Part shown: positions 21,401-29,700 of the stretch, in pieces
How positions within the stretch are numbered: the first letter of the stretch is position 1
Layout of the letters: each line of letters opens with the position of its first letter
Origin: Ostrinia nubilalis
Lineage: Eukaryota > Arthropoda > Insecta > Lepidoptera > Crambidae
Length of the DNA: 64,000 nucleotides
Assembly: GCF_963855985.1 (NCBI RefSeq)
Contig: NC_087104.1
Location: forward strand, 3,844,001-3,908,000
Direction: 5' to 3'
The notes under the pieces: generated by a model
What the model was told of the DNA's origin: nothing
Database searches by the model: none
The model's input: only the letters and a program-made list of their open reading frames with translations
Translations under genes and position numbers: made by a program

Positions 21401-22920
21401 GCACGTACTCTAGCGCAGCGGTTCCCGAATGGTGGTCCGCGGAACCCTGGGGTTCCGTGGAAAGGCCGCAAGGGTTCCGTAAAAAATATTAGCCCACGTT
21501 TCGTGACCGACGTTGTTCGCTCGCACCGACTTGTTTACGCACAAGGGAGGGGCAGGGCGTGCGGGCGGATTAGTACGGGGGTTCCGCTAGGAAAAGTATA
21601 ATCAATTAGGGTTCCTTGGCAAAAAAAAATTGGGAAACCCTGCTCTAGAGGACTCTACAGAGTCCCAGACATGCTCGCACTTTGCGAGCTACCTTAGACT
21701 TCATCGGCCAAGGCCATAACAGAATTGTACACTACAGATTCCATCGCTTTCCACAGGCTTCGACATACTTTCACAAAATTCAAATACTAATTTACTTTCT
21801 TTATACTTTCAGGCGTTACTAGACTTCCTTGCATCGAAAGGCTACCCACAAGAAAACTACAAAGTCATATCTAGCTGGCCTAGAAGAGACGTAAGTATAT
21901 TTTTCATAATATTAGTAGAATTATCCAAATTATTTCAATATTATAACCTTCTCATTACCCATATGGGCAGGCCTACTAGGTGGACCGACGATCTGGTAAA
22001 GGTCGCGGTAAGAACCTGGATGCGGGCAGCGCAGGACCGTTCATTATGGAAAAAATTGGGGGAGGCCTTTGTCCAGCAGTGGACGTAATTTGGCTGAAAC
22101 GACGATTACCCATATGGCCGAGATATACCGGCCAAATTCGGTATTCTTAAATATAATAATAGATAATAGTGCTTATTGCATCTATAGTCTGGTCCGTGAG
22201 CACGTAGAATTTTGTCCAATGACCTCTAGCTACCCATCCTCATCGCTCGCGTGTAATTGGATTGGATTGGATTGGACTTATGGTCATGGCCACCCTGATT
22301 TGTCGTAGATTGCATAAATGTTGGTTTTGTTAATTTGTTGTTTTGTTTTTATTATTTTTTATTCGATTTTTTATTTGATTTTTGTGTTTGTTTTTTATGG
22401 GTACATTTTTGCCGCCCCCTTATTGCGTGTTCCCGCCGACGGACAGGTACTTTACGGAGTGCTTCTCCTTCGGCGGTAGGGCGCAGCAACGTCAAGGGAC
22501 CCGCTGAAAATCGGTGTCGAGGCATGCCCATGGCATGCCCCGATTAATGCTGAGCGGGCCCCTATTTGACAGCAGGGCACAATGTTTATCTTCTTTATGT
22601 AATTTATGTAAATGTGATGTCGCTCTGTTTCGTCAAATAAAACATTTTTTACTTTTTTACTTTAATTATATTGCTGTCGCGACTGTGCGACTGGCACCCG
22701 CAGTGAGTGTGCGAGCGCGATAGCAACATAATTACGCGCGAGCGATAAGGATGGGTAGCTAGGAGTCATTGGACAAAATTCTACGTGCTCACGGACCGGG
22801 CTTTAGAACACTCCTATAGGTACCGTCATATTGTTGCAGTTAACGACGGAATCTCACAGCAGTACATTAAAGGCCCTCAAACTGTACCCGCAAGAGACCG
22901 TGATGCTGGAGGAGCGGTGA
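2649..22920 (+). CDS. Faf1 (caspar): FAS-associated factor 1 / Caspar (UBA-UBL-UBL-UAS-UBX protein), 16 coding exons
   Basis: Exons: 2649-2687, 3118-3186, 4789-4912, 5372-5497, 6797-6968, 9659-9803, 12365-12493, 13188-13311, 13731-13876, 14770-14924, 16712-16848, 18090-18252, 19737-19833, 20414-20554, 21813-21890, 22840-22920. They join in phase to 1926 nt (641 aa; human FAF1 is about 650). The order of domains is UBA (1-45), acidic linker, UBL1 (about 102-176), UBL2 (about 180-262, with LTDIPVRHQ), acidic patch (270-305), thioredoxin-like UAS (about 325-475), Glu/Arg-rich helix (KREQDEAYQRSLEADR, about 495-540) and UBX (about 557-641). FAF1 binds ubiquitin chains and p97/VCP. Drosophila Caspar restrains Imd signalling by blocking Relish cleavage. 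The UBX p97-binding loop reads SSWPRRD where FAF1 has FPR. Introns are transposon-rich, and five exons are tandemly amplified (separate entries). Identity is very sure; exact exon ends are read by eye. Confidence 0.95.
3187..4593. other. Caspar intron 2, no recognisable element
   Basis: AT-rich intron sequence. No coding exon, inverted repeat or RNA gene was recognised. Several short ORFs occur by chance. Confidence 0.5.
4594..4755. mobile_element. MITE, family with AAAGTCCGGTCGCCGAGCA ends
   Basis: The left end AAAGTCCGGTCGCCGAGCA is the reverse complement, with small changes, of the right end TGCTCGGCGTTCGGACTTT. The right-end segment is present twice in tandem (about 4681-4754). Relatives occur at 17549-17627 (half), 22187-22805 (split by an insertion) and 23153-23340 (full). 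The element lies only about 35 bases upstream of Caspar exon 3. Confidence 0.85.
5525..5690 (+). mobile_element. SINE-like lepidopteran repeat
   Basis: The head CTAGCTTTTGCCCGCGG and tail CGCATTTATAATATTAGT match the better-preserved copy at 56849-57078. This is a familiar lepidopteran dispersed repeat. The middle is shortened and diverged here. It lies in Caspar intron 4. Confidence 0.7.
6421..6720 (-). repeat. (ATTT)n microsatellite with an attached retroposon-like tail
   Basis: About eleven ATTT units (6424-6468) are followed by sequence that on the minus strand reads as a retroposon body ending in AAAT repeats. A simple-repeat tail of this kind is typical of insect SINE or LINE 3' ends. 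Family not identified. Confidence 0.45.
6857..8805 (+). repeat. Tandem array of the 3' half of Caspar exon 5 plus its splice donor, 14 copies of 141 bp
   Basis: The true exon 5 tail (6857-6968) and its donor are followed by 13 further copies. Unit starts (GTCTGGGCTGGGC) are at 6998, 7139, 7280, 7421, 7562, 7703, 7844, 7985, 8126, 8267, 8408, 8550 and 8691. Each copy carries the coding end, the donor GA|gtgagt and about 30 bases of intron that include a second donor-like gtaagtat. Most copies lack two bases relative to the exon (AAGGCAGACGGG for AAGGCCACGACGGG), so they are out of frame. The copy at 8408 keeps the exon-like version. The coding phase meets TGA at each donor. These are pseudo-exons inside intron 5. 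Confidence 0.95.
8942..9137. mobile_element. MITE with AGGGCTATCGTTTT ends
   Basis: The left end AGGGCTATCGTTTTTA is matched by the reverse complement at the right end (TAAAACGATAGCTCT). Inner parts also pair (CCACTGG with CAGTGG). It lies in Caspar intron 5 just downstream of the exon 5 array. Confidence 0.6.
9240..9382. mobile_element. MITE with TACAACCCGATCGAGCTAAC ends
   Basis: The left end TACAATCCGATCGAGCTAAC and right end CGATCGGGTTGTAT are inverted. A second copy with the same ends lies at 27629-27741 in the ionotropic receptor intron. Confidence 0.75.
9453..9624. mobile_element. MITE with GGGTTTTAGAATCGCGCTGAC ends, abutting Caspar exon 6
   Basis: The left end GGGTTTTAGAATCGCGCTGA is inverted at the right end (GTCAGCGTGACTCTAAAACC). 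The middle is rich in CGCTGAC/GTCAGCG palindromes. Its right end lies about 35 bases from the exon 6 acceptor, so it overlaps the branch-point and polypyrimidine region. Confidence 0.75.
10188..10649. mobile_element. Long inverted-repeat MITE with TACAGGGTGGAATTTTG ends and a tRNA-like B box
   Basis: The ends TACAGGGTGGAATTTTG and CAAAATTCCACCCTGTA are inverted, and about 150 bases at each side pair imperfectly. The interior contains GGTTCGATTCCCGGGTGT (about 10489-10506), which fits the tRNA T-arm / pol III B box. A related copy, in the opposite orientation and truncated, lies at 14094-14433. Confidence 0.85.
10677..12493 (+). repeat. Tandem array of the acceptor side of Caspar exon 7, about 8 degenerate copies plus the real exon
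   Basis: Each unit contains TCCTTACTCCACCACTATACGG, then TTCCTTCCAG and the first 60-80 bases of exon 7 (TCGTGGACGGGCTGGCC...). Copies of the acceptor occur near 10716, 10943, 11150, 11356, 11586 (AG changed to GAG), 11791, 12004 and 12146. The last one, at 12364, leads into the complete exon 12365-12493. Units are about 150-240 bp and vary in length. The early copies break off after GCTGGCGATG or earlier and run into a spacer (AACTAGCACCTAGTCTTG). They are acceptor-bearing pseudo-exons in intron 6. Confidence 0.9.
12514..12802. mobile_element. Inverted-repeat element carrying a LINE 3' fragment
   Basis: The ends CCCTTATACTTCAACACCGCG and CGCGGTGTTGAAGTATAAGGG are inverted, and inner arms also pair (AACGATTTATTTTCATAAAATG with its complement). 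Near 12575-12640 it contains the lepidopteran non-LTR reverse-transcriptase 3' end also seen at 21961 and 57936 (GGGGGAGGCCATTGTCCAGTAGT...). It lies in Caspar intron 7. Confidence 0.7.
12838..13165. mobile_element. Decayed retroelement fragments in Caspar intron 7
   Basis: AATGACGTCCACTGCCGGACAAAGG near 12845 is the reverse complement of the LINE 3' motif found elsewhere in the window. CTTAGCACTTGTCAAATGTTTGTTC near 13101 matches a retroposon tail at about 17878. No intact reading frame. Confidence 0.5.
14094..14433. mobile_element. Second, truncated copy of the TACAGGGTG MITE with tRNA-like B box
   Basis: In the reverse orientation to the copy at 10188 it holds the same interior, including CACCCGGGAATCGAACC (the complement of the B box), and ends with CGACCCTGTA. 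The outer left arm is missing. It is in Caspar intron 9. Confidence 0.8.
14547..14735. mobile_element. MITE with TAATGAGGGTTTTCCCGAATG ends, just upstream of Caspar exon 10
   Basis: The left end TAATGAGGGTTTT...GAATGAAA is inverted at the right end (TTTCATTCGCAAAACCCTCATTA), compatible with a TA target duplication. The right end is about 34 bases from the exon 10 acceptor. Confidence 0.8.
15602..16592 (-). mobile_element. DNA transposon remnant of about 1 kb with CTAGGGTGTCCCATAA ends
   Basis: The inverted ends are CTAGGGTGTCCCATAA (left) and ATTATGGGACACCCTAG (right). The flanks share TGCACA, consistent with a target duplication. The minus strand keeps broken coding sequence: a piece at 16196-16471 and another around 15780-15900 containing VVNDTAERAIKLMQDF. 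That is reminiscent of the C-terminus of arthropod transposon proteins, but I cannot assign the superfamily. Stop codons and frame breaks make it non-functional. It lies in Caspar intron 10. Confidence 0.7.
16735..17548 (+). repeat. Tandem array of the 3' part of Caspar exon 11 plus splice donor, 6 copies of 139 bp
   Basis: The true exon (to 16848) is followed by five nearly identical copies. Donor positions (ATCAACG|gtaact) are at 16848, 16987, 17126, 17265, 17404 and 17542. Copies join through GTAACTACATGCTCACCTTACGG. All extra copies lack one G relative to the exon (GGTGCCAGC for GGTGGCCAGC), and the last has a further one-base loss. They are therefore pseudo-exons with intact donors. Near identity points to very recent expansion or homogenisation. 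Confidence 0.95.
17549..17627. mobile_element. Half copy of the AAAGTCCG MITE at the end of the exon 11 array
   Basis: It reads AAAGCCCGAGCGCGAGCGAT at the left and GCTCGCAGACCGGGCTTTA at the right. It starts exactly where the last array unit stops, so the insertion or the array edge coincide. Confidence 0.75.
17860..18062 (+). mobile_element. Retroposon 3' tail
   Basis: Sequence from about 17878 (CTCAGCACTTGCCATATGTTTG) to GAATAAATACTTTTGATTTTG followed by TTTGATTTTTTTGATTTTG. The short TTTTGAT repeats and an AATAAA just before them are typical of an insect non-LTR or processed retroposon end. Confidence 0.6.
18090..19219 (+). repeat. Tandem array of complete Caspar exon 12, 6 copies, four with intact splice sites and frame
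   Basis: Copies: 18090-18252 (163 nt, acceptor GACAG), 18282-18446 (in-frame TGA), 18476-18637 (162 nt, acceptor base lost), 18669-18831, 18863-19025 and 19057-19219 (each 163 nt with acceptor AACAG and donor ACAG|gtatgc). Copies 1, 4, 5 and 6 keep correct phase to exons 11 and 13. Because 163 is not divisible by three, including two copies would break the frame. Protein differences are small: copies 4/5 have Ile for Met in GGLMEALE, and copy 6 has EAPE, DARLE and LETDR. Either could be a mutually exclusive exon set or non-used duplicates. I used copy 1 in the reference CDS because its upstream tract is the longest. Confidence 0.92.
19236..19518. mobile_element. MITE with about 75-bp inverted ends (AATAGAAAGGCACGGGTC)
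   Basis: The left arm from AATAGAAAGGCACGGGTC through GGCTTGACGTTTCGGCTG is mirrored at the right by CAGCCGAAACGTCAAGCC through GACCCGTATCTTTCTATT. The middle is GC-rich. It sits right after the last exon 12 copy in intron 12. Confidence 0.9.
20161..20320. mobile_element. GC-rich MITE with AGGGCCTTG...CAAGGCCCT ends
   Basis: AGGGCCTTGCCACACTGGCG at the left is inverted at the right (CGCCAGTGTGTCAAGGCCCT), with further pairing inside (GGATTGCAAGCGGAGCGG with TGCTCCGC...GCTTGCAATCC). CTAAG lies on both sides. It is in Caspar intron 13. Confidence 0.85.
20437..21120 (+). repeat. Tandem array of the 3' part of Caspar exon 14 plus donor, 5 copies of 132 bp and a partial sixth
   Basis: Donor positions (GTCGCG|gtgagtcacgtg) are at 20554, 20686, 20818, 20950 and 21082. 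The sixth stops after GCGCGGAGCC at about 21120. Copies start within the exon (AGCGCGGAGCCGGCGGCGG) and have an altered segment (GACGCTACGTGTGCCATCC for GACGCGCGCGACGTGTGCCGCATCC). The joint is CACGTGGGACCATAGACAAG, with a G/C alternation between copies. They are donor-bearing pseudo-exons in intron 14. Confidence 0.95.
21121..21812. other. Remainder of Caspar intron 14
   Basis: No exon seen. A stretch at about 21415-21640 (GGGTTCCGTGG..., GGTTCCGCTAGG, GGTTCCTTGG) looks like a decayed dispersed repeat, not classified. Confidence 0.4.
21961..22097 (+). mobile_element. Non-LTR retrotransposon 3' fragment (reverse-transcriptase C-terminus)
   Basis: The conceptual frame includes RWTDDLVKVA and ends in a QQWT-like motif, the familiar C-terminus of a lepidopteran LINE reverse transcriptase. 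The same piece is at 57936-58093, with a shorter one inside 12514-12802. It is not a gene. Confidence 0.75.
22187..22805. mobile_element. AAAGTCCG-family MITE interrupted by a younger insertion
   Basis: Two halves of the MITE (22187-22256 and 22672-22805) line up with the full copy at 23153-23340. Between them sits about 415 bp of unrelated sequence ending in AATAAAACATTTTTTAC, a retroposon-like 3' end. AATT is present at both joints. It lies just upstream of the last Caspar exon. Confidence 0.75.
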
Positions 22921-23152
22921 GCCCCCCGCGCGCCCCCACCCTCCCGGAGCCCGACGGAGCCGTCGCCAGCACATCAGCTTATAACAAAATACCCCCGTGG
23001 ATTCTGAACCTTATGTCTAAGAAGTAAGGCTCATAATGTACTGATATTTACGTAGCCGGTTGAAGCTGTCGACTGTACCATTATCTTAACGCAATGACTA
23101 TTGACAGACGCATGCAAAATAACACCTACTGGTGAGCATTTTATGTCAAGGT

Positions 23153-23340
23153 AAAGTCCGGTCGCCGAGCATGTAGAATTTCGTCCAATGAATCGCTCGC
23201 GCGTAATTATATTGCTGTCGCGCTCGCACAGTCACTGCGGCCGCCCGTCGCACAGTCGCGACAGCAATATGCGCGAGCGATAAGGATGGGTAGCTTGGGG
23301 TCATTGGACGAAATTCTATCTGCTCGGTGACCGGACTTTA
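23153..23340. mobile_element. Full AAAGTCCG-family MITE inside the probable Caspar 3' UTR
   Basis: AAAGTCCGGTCGCCGAGCA begins the element and TGCTCGGTGACCGGACTTT ends it. The two arms (about 80 bases each, with CGCTCGCGCGTAATTATATT pairing) would fold into a long hairpin in RNA. It lies before the AATAAA at 23453. Confidence 0.85.
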
Positions 23341-23452
23341 GACAGTAGATACTTAAATTCAAACCACAATAACATAACTGCATATGACTAGACATAATTA
23401 AAATTAATGCTGTCAAATATTGACAGTGGATTACGACCCATATTGATTAAGC

Positions 23453-23458
23453 AATAAA
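23453..23458 (+). terminator. Likely polyadenylation signal of Caspar
   Basis: AATAAA about 530 bases after the Caspar stop. The sequence downstream becomes T/G-rich (GTTTGCGTCTGCTTGG). It is the first good signal after the stop. Confidence 0.5.
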
Positions 23459-23479
23459 GTTTGCGTCTGCTTGGATTGA

Positions 23480-26400
23480 TGTTTTTATTTATACTTATGG
23501 GGCGGGGCGTTTATTCATAAGTGATATCACACTACCATTTGACAGCTGTTCACGCGGTTTGTTTTGAGTATCAACTAAAGTGGATCTCAGTGGCATGTCT
23601 TTGTAAGGTACAGTCCACAGCACTAAACCTACCACAAAATGATAAATTTTCCCAATTGATTTTAAACCTTACCATGAAAGATACAAAGTTCAACATTCAA
23701 TGAGGAAATTCATTTTTAAGATAGGTCGATGTGCTATCTACTGGACATACTGCAGCTAATTATTATCGTTCGTTGTGATGTCCCATGGCGTCTATTTTGC
23801 GCATCACGCGCCGTCGAGCTCTATTAACGTGGTCGTTATTCATAAAGTGGGCGTGGCTAAGTTAAGCGATCAGCTCTCGGAACTTTTATCATGTACCTAC
23901 CTTCTAAAAGTTTATCTATTTAGAAATTGAAAAATGATTTGAGTTAACAACAACCAATAGAAATTGACTGTTAAAATGACGTGTTACTACAGATCTAGCG
24001 CCATTGACATTATGTGTCAGTGTTTTGTGGTATGAGAGGGAAGGGGTGATATATGACGTGACAGAGCATGCACATCTGAAGTCTCGCTGACGTTTGACGT
24101 CACAGAAACACCCTCGTACCGCTCCCACATCTTAGGCACTGATTGGATTAAGCGCTAATCCAACCCAAATTAAAAACTGAATGAATACTGTCATATTTGT
24201 CTACATGTTTGACATTTCCTAAATAGATAAACTTCACAAATTACTGCATTTGTATGCTTTATGACATGAGATATAATACTAGACTACGCGCGAATGTTAT
24301 GGTTTTCAAATGATCCTGTTCGTTTGAGAAATAAATATTTAACGCGCAATGTCTTCATTTGAATGTTTAAGCCGAAAATAATGTGTTGTTTCTTTATTCG
24401 TGTCGTTGATAACATTGAAGTCACAGTTGTTGGTTCGTAAGATTGTAGTCTGTGTTATTCAAAGTTTAATGTACTGTCAAATGTAAAAATTGCGTATTCT
24501 AGTAATAATAAAAGAAATGATATACTACTATTAAAAAGAAACAACAAACATGCTTATTTCTGATTTGTGAAGCATTCGTAATACCACGGAGGTGGCAAAG
24601 TATTTTTACGAAAAACTTTTATAACGGTACTTTGGGATTGTCACTTCGTTTTCGCGAATCCTTGAGTTGACAGTTTTATCAAAATTACTAGTTTTAAGAT
24701 CTATAGATTTTTCCTCATAATACAAAATGTTTAGCCCATTTCATATTTTGAGAACAAAAAAATCAGACCCGATTCCAACTTTATTTTTATTCTAGTAGAG
24801 ATATTAAGAGGAAAAATCATAGAAATAAATATCTTAAATTATCTTAAACCTAAAATATTGTGAAAGCTAATCAGATGTATAATTTTAGTAGTGTTTTATA
24901 GTACAGTCATAATAAAATCAACTTTATTCAGATATCAAAAATATTGTTTTTAAGGCCAGTATCACTGCGCACGTTTCTCTAAAGTTATTCCATAAAAAAA
25001 TTAAGTTAAATGTGTGCATAAAACTCGTTTGAGATTAATCAATACTACAAAAAAAACATTAATAAATATGTGCAATTCGCTGATGATGAAGATAAGTTCA
25101 AAAGTAAAGATAAAATTAAGCCAAGTTCCTAACAATTCAATTCAGCAATAGCAAAGTTACTTCGGCATACAAATCCAGGGCGCACCAAAATAAGTTGTAA
25201 TGAACAATTACTATGGAACGTAAACAAAATTAAATACCTATAGTTCTCGCGCGATTGAATGCAGATTTTTTGGAACATTTTGCTTCTAGCGCTCCGCATT
25301 CAACTCTCGCGCGGAGTAAGACTGAAAATACACCCGACACTGATCTGCTTGTGTTGCGATTCTATAAAAATAGCATGCACTAATATACCTGTGATGAAAC
25401 TAAGCCTTTTGTCAAATGAACGTTAATATCAATTAACTAGTACAGTAGTTAGTTACCTACACATTATACTTGACCGGGATATTGTTATTTGCATAAGATA
25501 TTTACTTAACGCAAACTGGAACCAGAATAACGTAGTTAGTAGTAGTTATATGAAAATAATAGATTTGCTTTTATTTATATAAACATTTAGTAAACAACAT
25601 TGCCAAGTCGAGTTGTACAAGTCAGTCGCTACTAGTGGTACAGTGAGGAACATAAGAACTAACTGTAATTAATGATTTTGGGGTGAGGTCTTCGCGTGTT
25701 TCTCACTGTACAAGCATATTTATATGTACGAGCTATTTGAATTGAAGTTATTGATCATTATTTTTGATCTTTGTAATTTTTCACGATCCGCAAGAGATTG
25801 TAACAATAATGCGAGGAGTTATGTACCCAATTAAATATCTGATGAAAGATATATTCATTGTTTTATTCATATTACAACACTGCACACTAATCATTAGATT
25901 ACATTACTAGAAGTAGTCTACTACAAGCACACACGTGTTTTGGAACTTGAATAATAGGTGTACCTACATCTCGTGAAAACTCATAATTTAAATTGCTCTG
26001 TCCAATACATTGCCACCATAATTTGAACCTTATTATTAGTGAATAATAAGTGTCTAATCTTTTTCACCTAAGATGATTCGTATGACGTTTCGAGTTTGAA
26101 AGTTATAGAGATGTCACATAACTAAACCATAGCGATTTATCTATCGATTTTTTTCTAAGAGATAGTAAAACCTACTTTTAGATAAATATTTTGTATAGGT
26201 GTTATTTAACAAAAAACATGTTTTTTTTAATTACAAATATTATTGTAACAATTTTTTATTGATAATATTCAAATTCCATGGACTTAGTGTTCAAAAAAAC
26301 GATTCCTAAAAAGTACTGGTTCTATTTCTTTAAATTAAAAACTATTATTAAAGTCAAAAATCGAAAAATATAGTTTATTTTTGTGATGTTTTTAATAACT

Positions 26401-26791
26401 AAGTATTCACTGCAATCGATTAATGAACCGCGGAAATAATCGATTTTGTTATACAACAAATACCCCAGCACTAAACCTATTCCGTTTCACACATTGCGTA
26501 CATTATGTAAAAAATACTATTACATCCTATTTAATTAAAATATAATCAATAGACTCAGATTTGACTGTATATTTCAAGACAAGGTAGTTATTTTTTTTTA
26601 TTATATTGGTAATAAAATACAAATATTTTTCAAAAATATTCTGCATAATGTAGTATGCGTAATATGGATAACCTTGAAGTGTCATACGGATCATCTTAGG
26701 TGAAAAATACTATAGTGAATATTAAAGTCGAAAAAATAATAACAAAATTAACAAACAATAATAATATGTTATGCGCGCTAAAAGGGTTAAC
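23480..26791. other. Gene-poor stretch between Caspar and the receptor gene
   Basis: I found no supportable exon here. Inverted-repeat pieces occur at about 23905-24235 (AAGTTTATCTATTTAG and its complement), which may be another MITE of about 330 bp. One MITE is clear at 26060-26707. The rest is AT-rich. Confidence 0.5.
26060..26707. mobile_element. MITE with TTTTTCACCTAAGATGATTC ends
   Basis: About 27 bases at the left (TTTTTCACCTAAGATGATTC, then GTATGAC) are mirrored at the right (GTCATACGGATCATC...AGGTGAAAAA) with one mismatch. The 0.65-kb interior is AT-rich without a reading frame. Confidence 0.8.
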
Positions 26792-29700
26792 CTAATGTGT
26801 AAACGCTATGCGTTTCTTCATCTCGCATCTATGCAACACTATCTCGGCGAACAAAACCAAGATGGCGGCGACGTTTCCCGCCACTAGCGCGAGGAGAGCC
26901 GTTGAGAACTCCACAATGGAGACGGAAAACACGCTGCTGTCGGGCGTATGCACGCAGGAAGGCTTCGGTTCGTCCCACACGCTTTGGAGCCGGTCCATCA
27001 GGCCTGCTTCGTAGATCTTGCGGATTCTAAAATAAAGGTTAGTGAATGTTGTAGAAATCGGGGCTTATTCCACTATTCCCCGTTAACGTTAAATTGGAAC
27101 TTATAATGTTACATTACGTTCAAAATAAAATCCTAATATAACGGGGATTAATGAACTTTTTTCAAAGTTTTTAACAAAAAGTTCACTATTCCCCGTTGAC
27201 GGGGATTGTCAACGGGGAATAGTGAAATAAGCCGAAATCGGGAATCGCATTTTATATTTACCTACACATGCTTTAATTTTTCTTCTTCGGGATCAATGTA
27301 ACTTTATAAAAAGTTATTGTATAATTTATATTCTAAGTTACATACTAAGAAAATTATTATAAGTGCGGTCGGTAGCACATCGGACTATACGTGTTTGTTG
27401 CAAAGTCACCAGTACTACGTCGAAATAAGTTTTGTCTCGATGTGGCATCGTCTGTACAATTTAATATTGCATGCTCAATATGAGCAATCTGTTGTAACGA
27501 ATTTTATGCCTTAACAACTGCAAACTGTACACAGAAAAAGCAATAAATACATTCTATTCTATTCTAATGTGTGAAGGCAGATAATTTTACATGGAGAAGG
27601 ATTGATGCCTTCATAGGGTAAGGTCGTTTACAACCCGGTCGAGTTAACTTGTACGGGCGGGACGAAGGCGGAGGTGTTCGGGTGGAGTGCTAGGGAGTCG
27701 CATTCCAGCGAGATGCGCAGTTAGCTCGATCGGGTTGTATGTTATCATAAGGCGGTTGCTGATACTACGCGTATCTTAAAGAATGTCGGAGATGAACTTA
27801 TAATCTAAGAAACACTTTCTGCTGGATGAACACCACTAAATTCGTTATGATCCTGCGAAAACGATTCTCCTGTTCAACATAATCTTACCCGTAAGTGAAA
27901 TGTTCCTTATAAGGCGACGCCTTCCTAACGACCATGCCCATTTTCTGCGGAGGGTACAATAACACCTCATGAGCCTCACAGATCTCCCTCTCCGTGAAGG
28001 TTTTTCTCATGATCCTGTACGCCACCACGCTATCAACGTGGAACGCGAAGCCTCCTTGCTTCACCAGGCTCATGCCGTATTCGGGCGAGTAAAAGTTGTA
28101 CTGGTGCTTCGGAGCGATCTTCTTGTGGTACATTCTTAGGGCTACTGGATCCGTCGTACGCTAAAAAAATATTTTGAAATAGTGAGGCATACGATGATTT
28201 TTACTTGGTTAGCAATAGCTGAATTAAAGTCCAAACATGTGAATTTGATGGTATTCTTAGCCAGTTCATCTGGATTGGACTCTAGTCATTTTCAACAGAC
28301 TGCAAAAAGGAGGTTCTCAGTTTGATATGGCCGTTTTCCGCAATTATCTCGCGTTTGGTTGAACCAATTTTGATGCGATTTTCATTAAAGTCTATCAATC
28401 TGATTTCATTTTTCCAGCCATCACTGCTCCTTAACTACCTACCTAGTTCATTTCTGAATAATGTACCTAACTAATAATAAAAAGCACCTTAAAGTAATCC
28501 TTAGTATACAGAACGTTTTCGGCGCCAGCCTTCAAGTTGCTCTGCAATAAATCCTCAAGCGTCCTGATGTTCTTAGGCGGCTCCCGAAGCAGCGTGGACA
28601 CCACTGTCGCGTTGTAGTACTGGTACAACGTCACGGCGTACACAAACGTTACGATCACCACTATCTTCACCGATGTAGAACTTCTGTTTACTGTCATCCC
28701 TTGTAACAAAGACAATTTTATTGCAAAAATTCATGTTACCCTACTATAACTTTTAGAGCAAGTGTGATTGTGTTCTCCAGTCGATGAAGCACGATGTCGT
28801 GCGCTGCGTGCCCAAACAACTGCACGCAGGAAGATTTGATGAATGCTACTGGCAATGCCACTCTTGTAGCAGAGTTTTGGGCTGCCACTGTGCGTTTGTT
28901 GTCGACACAAGAAGATAATGTATCTAAAATGCCAGCCATTAAAGTCATTCTACTTGTTTGCCTGGGTGATATCAAAACTATGATTCTATAAGGCAATTTA
29001 GGTTTTAAAAGTACCCATTAATAGCGTTCAAATTACCTTGTTGGCAAATAGCACTCCATGCAAAAAGCAAAGCCAAACTGAATGATGAGTCCGTGCTTTT
29101 TTCGTGGGACTGCGTTACTTTCGTCTTCAGCATCAGACATAGGATGACCCCAGAGAATATGAGCATCGCCAGTATGCAGTACCAGACTTTGGCCGTAAGA
29201 GGGCGCGTGTAGATCGTGTAGTAACCGCCAGGGTGCTTCGGGTGGCGGAGGATGAAGCATTGTCTAAGAATAAGTAAAAAAAATTTCATAAAAACCGACG
29301 GCGCTTTATTATGTAGAGTCAAGCTAATAAGGGATCAGGAGCTGTGAAAAAGATGTTTAGCGACACAACATACGATGATCTCTGGGGTACTAGGTACGGT
29401 AGGTAGGTACCTACATTACCTAGTCTGAATTACTAAACACAAAAAAGTCTATTGATTATCCTCCCCACCACTTTTGGTGGAATCTGGGTTTAAGTTTAAT
29501 CACGGAGAAGTCCATTTACTGATAATACTTGTAGGTACTTCATGATGATAAATGATACCTAGATTGCCAAGTCTCCGCGATGTAATCGATCAGCTCTGCC
29601 CGGTCGGCTCTGAAGAACAGCGGGGATCCCCCAAAGTCTGCGTGCTGTCTCTGCAGCGAGCCGACCACGCCGTCGAACGAGCCGTTACGCATGTAGCCCC

